A stretch of 16,066 nt of DNA from an uncultured Clostridia bacterium (GTDB lineage: Bacteria > Bacillota > Clostridia > TANB77 > CAG-508). The notes beneath the pieces are model-generated. The model saw nothing but the letters and a program-made list of their open reading frames with translations, was not told the DNA's origin and made no database searches. The stretch is from assembly GCA_948664205.1 (NCBI GenBank), contig CAPNDH010000032.1:1-16066 (forward strand), in the 5' to 3' direction. Both the position numbers and the translations under genes were made by a program. Positions 12,659-16,066 of the stretch are shown in pieces; within the stretch, counting starts at the first letter, position 1, and every line of letters starts with the position of its first letter.

Positions 12659-13204
12659 ATGAAAATAAGAAGAATAATATTTTTAATATTAATAATCATA
12701 AACTGCATAACAATATTCTACTTTTCAAATCAAGAAGCAGATACTTCTAGTAGCTCAAGCGGAAGAGTTGTAAATTTTGTTATGAAAGTATTACCACAAT
12801 TTAAGAATATGGAAGAACATCAAAAAGAACATATAGCAAATGAAATATTACAGCCAATTGTAAGAAAAATGGCACATTTTTCAATATATACATTACTAGG
12901 TTTTCTAACTATAAATTTTGCACTTGTATGTAAGAAAAAAACATTAGTGTGCAACACAGACGAGCTAATAGCCTCGCCCCTACAATTAAAAATAGGTAGA
13001 AATAAAAGGATATTATATAGCTGGTTATTTGGTACATTATATGCCATATCAGATGAAATACATCAACTATTTATACCAGGTAGAAGCTGTGAATTTAGAG
13101 ACATTTGTATAGATTCATTAGGAGTATTAATGGGAATCACTATTATGATAATTGTTATTAAAATATTTACAAAAATAAAAAATAGTTGTAGGGGCGGCTA
13201 TTAG
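12659..13204 (+). CDS. VanZ-like membrane protein with repeat-derived insertion and tail
   Basis: A 181-residue protein with a first membrane segment at about 4-21 (IRRIIFLILIIINCITIFYF), then VRKMAHFSIYTLLGFL, then AISDEIHQLFIPGRSCEFRD and a last segment (DSLGVLMGITIMIIVIKIF). This is the VanZ-like pattern, seen in teicoplanin-resistance VanZ and many unrelated surface proteins; role here unknown. ATG 12659 is chosen because AAGGGAAG lies just upstream and the earlier ATG 12623 has no binding site. Codons for TDELIASPLQL (about 100-110) come from a GTAGGGGC repeat inserted in frame, and the final residues and stop codon (CRGGY, TAG) come from another copy. It stands before two glycosyltransferases. 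Confidence 0.85.
   Translation: MKIRRIIFLILIIINCITIFYFSNQEADTSSSSSGRVVNFVMKVLPQFKNMEEHQKEHIANEILQPIVRKMAHFSIYTLLGFLTINFALVCKKKTLVCNTDELIASPLQLKIGRNKRILYSWLFGTLYAISDEIHQLFIPGRSCEFRDICIDSLGVLMGITIMIIVIKIFTKIKNSCRGGY
12957..12987 (-). repeat. Short GTAGGGGC hairpin repeat inside the vanZ-like gene
   Basis: Read on the minus strand it is TTGTAGGGGCGAGGCTATTA followed by GCTCGTC, matching the plus-strand repeat at 13187-13212 apart from a few bases. It is inserted in frame, so it adds about ten residues without breaking the gene. Confidence 0.75.
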
Positions 13205-13212
13205 CCGTCCGC
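13187..13212 (+). repeat. Short GTAGGGGC hairpin repeat at the end of the vanZ-like gene
   Basis: TTGTAGGGGCGGCTATTAGC then CGTCCGC; CGGCTA pairs with TAGCCG. It supplies the last codons and the TAG stop of the vanZ-like gene. Confidence 0.75.
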
Positions 13213-13213
13213 T

Positions 13214-13265
13214 CTTCGAAGAAATTACCCAAATATCTAACATCTAACTTCCAACATCCAATTTC
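13214..13265. repeat. Half copy of the heptad element before the glycosyltransferase gene
   Basis: The spacer palindrome CTTCGAAG at 13214-13221, then degenerate heptads TAACATC, TAACTTC, CAACATC and CAATTTC at 13238-13265. As in copy 2, a TAATAAAA stretch and AAGGAG follow, so the element again sits next to a ribosome binding site. Confidence 0.75.
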
Positions 13266-13286
13266 TAATAAAAAAAGGAGCTAAAA

Positions 13287-14192
13287 ATGAAAAAGGTACA
13301 AGTCCTAATGTCCACATATAATGGAGAAAAATATTTAAAAGAACAAATAGATAGTATATTAAGCCAAGAAGACGTTGAAGTAAATTTACTTATAAGAGAT
13401 GACGGCTCAACAGATAAAACCATAAGCATATTAGAAAATATAACAAAACAAAATGAAAATGTAAGATACTATATAGGCGAAAATATAGGTTCAGCGAGAA
13501 GTTTTATGGACTTAGTAAAACAATCGAAAGAAGCAGACTATTATGCATTTGCAGATCAAGATGATGTTTGGAATTCAAAAAAGATTATTTCTGCAATCAA
13601 AAAAATAGAAAATGATAATAATAAACCTTCTTTATATATTTCTGCTTTAGAAGTAGTGGATGAAGAGTTGAATACTATAAAAATAAAAAAAGTAAGTGGA
13701 AACTTTTGCTTTGAAGGAGAAATATGTAAAAACTTTGCAACAGGTTGCACAATGGTTTTTAATAAAAAATTATGTGATATTATAAAAATGTATAATCCTG
13801 AATATATAATAATGCATGATTCATGGATAACTAGAGTATGTTATGCAGTTGGCGGAAATGTAATTATTGATGAAAACACATATATTAAATATAGACAACA
13901 CGGAAATAATGTAGTAGGTTATAACTATGACAATAGTTTTAAAAAATTAAAAAAACAACTAAAAATAGCATTTGTTGATAAAGTTAGCATGAGGGTTAAT
14001 ATAGCAAAAGAACTTAAAAAAGGATATGAGGAATTATTAACAGATAATGCAAAAGAATTAGTAAATAATCTTATTAATTACCAAACGAACAAAAAAGCAA
14101 AAAGATGGCTACTTAAAAATAAAAAGTTTAGGACAAATAATTCTAAAATAGATAGGAAAATTAAAATAGGCATTATTTTAAATAAGTTTTAG
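13287..14192 (+). CDS. Family 2 glycosyltransferase (rhamnosyltransferase-like)
   Basis: A 301-residue protein starting MKKVQVLMSTYNGEKYLKEQ, with the GT-A fold landmarks DDGS at 38-41 and DQDDVW at 90-95, the latter typical of the rhamnosyltransferase-like branch of GT2. It would move a sugar from a nucleotide donor to a growing cell-surface polysaccharide at the cytoplasmic face; the sugar is not determined. No clear membrane segment is present. AAGGAG at 13275-13280 lies six bases before ATG. Three out-of-frame CGG trinucleotides (such as CAC-GGA near 13916) are read normally. Likely works with the glycosyltransferase that follows. Confidence 0.9.
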   Translation: MKKVQVLMSTYNGEKYLKEQIDSILSQEDVEVNLLIRDDGSTDKTISILENITKQNENVRYYIGENIGSARSFMDLVKQSKEADYYAFADQDDVWNSKKIISAIKKIENDNNKPSLYISALEVVDEELNTIKIKKVSGNFCFEGEICKNFATGCTMVFNKKLCDIIKMYNPEYIIMHDSWITRVCYAVGGNVIIDENTYIKYRQHGNNVVGYNYDNSFKKLKKQLKIAFVDKVSMRVNIAKELKKGYEELLTDNAKELVNNLINYQTNKKAKRWLLKNKKFRTNNSKIDRKIKIGIILNKF

Positions 14193-14203
14193 GTTTTATG
14201 AAA

Positions 14204-14376
14204 TACTACCTATTTAAATCATTTGTAAAATTAGCGCGAAGGGATTAATATATTTTATTTTTGGAATGCAGACTTAGGCAGCCCTTCTAAGGCAGTTGAA
14301 TACCCATTGTCATGGAGGGCGAAATGGAAATATTAATCCCTGGGAGCGGTAGTTTATAGAACACTTAGACAAGTGT
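14204..14376 (+). ncRNA. Candidate structured RNA or leader between two glycosyltransferase genes
   Basis: The gene-free stretch 14193-14400 is less A/T-rich than its surroundings and has nested complementary segments. ACTACC (14205-14210) pairs with GGTAGT (14348-14353). GGGATTAATAT (14241-14251) pairs with 14330-14340. GCCCT (14281-14285) pairs with AGGGC (14316-14320), and CCAT/ATGG forms a small hairpin at 14304-14315. A separate hairpin ACACTT-AGAC-AAGTGT lies at 14361-14376. I do not recognise a known riboswitch or RNA class. It could be a cis-acting element of the downstream gene or a decayed insertion; the function is unknown. Confidence 0.45.
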
Positions 14377-14400
14377 AAAACATTAGATTGGAGAAAAATA

Positions 14401-15558
14401 ATGAGTAAAAGAAATGTTTTTATCATAGGTTCAAATGGAATACCTGCAAAATATGGTGGATTTGAAACTTTTGTAGAAAATTTAACAGCAAAAAAAGTAA
14501 GTAACAATATAAAATACCATGTAGCATGTATAGGAAATGACAATTCTGAGTTTGAATATAATAATAGTAGATGTTTTAACATAAAAGTACCTAATATAGG
14601 CCCAGCTAAAGCAGAATATTATGATTTAGTTGCATTAGAAAAAACTATAAAATACATAAAGAAAAATAACATAGAGAAGCCAATAGTATATATATTAGGA
14701 ACAGGAGTTGGCTTATTTGTTGGGATTTACAAAAAGAGATTACACAAATTAGGAGCAAAAGTATATGTTAATCCTGATGGATGTGAATGGAAAAGAGCTA
14801 AATGGAATTGGCTATTAAAAAAATTCTTCAAAGTATGTGAAGGAAAAATGGCTAAACACGCAGACTTACTTATATGTGATGCAATAAATATGCAAGAATA
14901 TATAAATGTAGAATATAAAAAATATAATCCAAAAACTGAATTTATTGCATATGGCTCAGCTTTAGAACAAACTAGTAAAGTTAATAAATTAGTAGCTTGG
15001 TGTTTAGAGAAACATATAAAAAGAAACGAATATTATTTAATTGTAGGAAGATTCGTGCCTGAAAATAATTATGAAACAATGATAAAAGAATTTATGAAAT
15101 CTAATACAAAAAAAGACCTAGTAATTATTACAAATGTAGAACAAAATAAATTTTATGAAGAATTAAAACAAAAAACTAATTTTGATAAAGACAAAAGAAT
15201 AAAATTTGTAGGAACAGTATATGATGATGAACTATTAACATTAATAAGAAAAAATGCATATGCATATTTACATGGTCATGAAGTAGGAGGCACAAATCCA
15301 TCTTTATTAGAAGCATTAGCTACAACAGACTTAAACTTATTATTAAATGTAGGGTTTAATAAAGAAGTAGCAGAAAATGGAGCATTTTATTGGAATAAAG
15401 AAGAAAATAATTTAAGTAAATTAATAAATAAAATAGAAAAAATCTCTAAAAAAGAAAAAGAAATATATCGTGAAAATGCTAGAAATAGAATAAAAGGTAA
15501 ATATAATTGGCACGAAATAGTAAAAAAATATGAAGAAACCTTTGAAAATTTTGTATAA
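14401..15558 (+). CDS. DUF1972-type glycosyltransferase (Cps2T / rhamnosyltransferase-like, GT4 fold)
   Basis: A 385-residue GT-B enzyme. The amino-terminal half carries the DUF1972 signature GIPAKYGGFETFVENL (13-28) and NPDGCEWKRAKW (124-135). The carboxy half has the donor-binding block YLIVGRFVPENN (about 212-223) and the GT4 region HGHEVGGTNPSLLEALA (about 291-307) with the two glutamates of the EX7E type. Relatives such as Cps2T add rhamnose early in capsule or wall polysaccharide assembly. GGAGAAAAATA before ATG is a modest binding site. Forms a surface-polysaccharide pair with the GT2 gene upstream. No CGG trinucleotide in the gene. Confidence 0.9.
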   Translation: MSKRNVFIIGSNGIPAKYGGFETFVENLTAKKVSNNIKYHVACIGNDNSEFEYNNSRCFNIKVPNIGPAKAEYYDLVALEKTIKYIKKNNIEKPIVYILGTGVGLFVGIYKKRLHKLGAKVYVNPDGCEWKRAKWNWLLKKFFKVCEGKMAKHADLLICDAINMQEYINVEYKKYNPKTEFIAYGSALEQTSKVNKLVAWCLEKHIKRNEYYLIVGRFVPENNYETMIKEFMKSNTKKDLVIITNVEQNKFYEELKQKTNFDKDKRIKFVGTVYDDELLTLIRKNAYAYLHGHEVGGTNPSLLEALATTDLNLLLNVGFNKEVAENGAFYWNKEENNLSKLINKIEKISKKEKEIYRENARNRIKGKYNWHEIVKKYEETFENFV

Positions 15559-15561
15559 GTA

Positions 15562-15590
15562 TTGACAACAATTTCAAATTTTAGTATAAT
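15562..15590 (+). promoter_or_regulatory. Consensus sigma-A promoter of rpmF
   Basis: TTGACA at 15562-15567, exactly 17 bases, TATAAT at 15585-15590: a perfect consensus. The leader to ATG 15670 is about 73 bases. Confidence 0.93.
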
Positions 15591-15669
15591 TTTATAGTAT
15601 CTAAAAAGAGAAAGCTATGCAAATAGATATACATATATAAGAACTTACGTAAAGAGGAGGGAATTAGAA

Positions 15670-15852
15670 ATGGCACAACCAAAAAGAAGATGGTCTAAAG
15701 CAAGAACAGGTTTAAAAAGATCAACATGGAAATTAGAAAACAAAAATTTAGTAGCATGTCCACATTGTCACGAAATGATGATGCAACATAGAGTTTGCTC
15801 AAACTGTGGTTACTATAATGGAAAAGAAGTAGTAGCAAAAAAAGAAAACTAA
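15670..15852 (+). CDS. rpmF: 50S ribosomal protein L32, zinc-binding form
   Basis: A 60-residue protein starting MAQPKRRWSKARTGLKRSTW. Four cysteines, Cys30, Cys33, Cys43 and Cys46, form the two CxxC pairs of the zinc-bearing L32 type. The basic first third binds 23S rRNA. GAGGAGGG at 15654-15661 is a strong binding site about nine bases before ATG. In many Firmicutes rpmF follows a DUF177 (YceD) gene and precedes plsX; here it stands alone behind its own promoter and in front of a terminator, downstream of glycosyltransferases. Confidence 0.97.
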   Translation: MAQPKRRWSKARTGLKRSTWKLENKNLVACPHCHEMMMQHRVCSNCGYYNGKEVVAKKEN

Positions 15853-15923
15853 TAAAATGAAAAAGAGAAATTTAGGAGTATTTCAATAAAGACAATTTAT
15901 TGATAATGCTCATAAGGATTTCA

Positions 15924-15954
15924 AACAGTGTAGTTTATACTATGCTGTTTTTTT
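15924..15954 (+). terminator. Intrinsic terminator of rpmF
   Basis: AACAGTGTAG at 15924-15933 pairs with CTATGCTGTT at 15940-15949 (ten pairs, two G-U), followed by a run of T to 15954. Confidence 0.88.
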
Positions 15955-15958
15955 ATAT

Positions 15959-16052
15959 TCTAAGGAAAGTCATCCTCGACAGAGGTGAGTTTCCTTAGAA
16001 GATAGTTATGTAAGAATTAGATTTTCTTATGTGGCTTTGCCACTTAGAAAAT
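15959..16052. repeat. Two hairpin-forming segments at the window end
   Basis: TCTAAGGAAA (15959-15968) pairs with TTTCCTTAGA (15990-15999), with an inner CCTC-GACA-GAGG hairpin. ATTTTCT (16021-16027) pairs with AGAAAAT (16046-16052), enclosing GTGGC-TTT-GCCAC. No open frame of note lies here. They may be dispersed repeats, a small RNA, or terminators for a gene beyond the window. Confidence 0.45.
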
Positions 16053-16066
16053 TTTATTCTTGCTTT

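Noticed and set aside
14271..14320. Possible tRNA in the structured stretch (GGCAGTTGAATACCCA looks faintly like a T arm)
   Set aside because: The flanking stems do not pair as a T arm, and no acceptor, D arm or anticodon stem of the right sizes can be drawn.
1..16066. CRISPR arrays, rRNA genes, phage or transposase genes
   Set aside because: I looked for regular direct repeats with spacers, rRNA landmarks and transposase or integrase motifs on both strands and saw none. The heptad elements are inverted, not arrays.

Overview
The window is strongly A+T-rich chromosomal DNA from a spore-forming member of the Clostridia (Firmicutes). The evidence is a complete spoIIIA sporulation operon, the four-cysteine (zinc) form of ribosomal protein L32, AGGAGG-type ribosome binding sites, and codon use dominated by AGA, ATA and GGA. 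Dispersed short repeats resemble those of uncultured gut Clostridia. I cannot name a genus.

Layout. 1-750 is the 3' part of a DUF362 protein, followed by a terminator. 918-1637 is yebC with its own terminator. 1722-7380 is the eight-gene spoIIIA operon (AA, AB, AC, AD, AE, AF, AG, AH), which builds the mother-cell side of the channel to the forespore. A 58-bp perfect palindrome at 7386-7443 ends it. 7472-8135 holds two small minus-strand genes of unknown role. 8400-9536 is a phosphofructokinase, 9593-10078 (minus) and 10251-10613 (plus) are hypothetical genes, and 10698-12395 is argS. 12470-12614 is a 145-bp inverted-repeat element. 12659-15558 holds a VanZ-like protein and two glycosyltransferases of the cell-surface polysaccharide type, with a structured stretch between the last two. 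15670-15852 is rpmF, behind a consensus promoter.

Main observation. Four of the eight spoIIIA genes (AA, AD, AE, AG) do not read through in one frame. Together they have seven frame breaks, all of one kind: an in-frame CGG codon where skipping the C (+1) restores the frame and gives a glycine codon GGN, frequently where the family has glycine. By my reading, no in-frame CGG codon exists in any other gene of the window, so all seven in-frame CGG codons are +1 sites. CGG also occurs at least 17 times out of frame inside genes without any break. This suggests that CGG is unassigned or starved in this organism and works as a +1 signal (CGGN read as Gly), here found only in sporulation genes. Systematic sequencing error is the main rival, and early pseudogene decay the second.

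A second theme is repeats. A 94-bp element with four purine-rich heptads, a 38-nt spacer and four complementary heptads sits directly behind the stop codons of spoIIIAB and spoIIIAD, and half copies lie at three other places. Another family, ending in GTAGGGGC, brackets and enters the vanZ-like gene.
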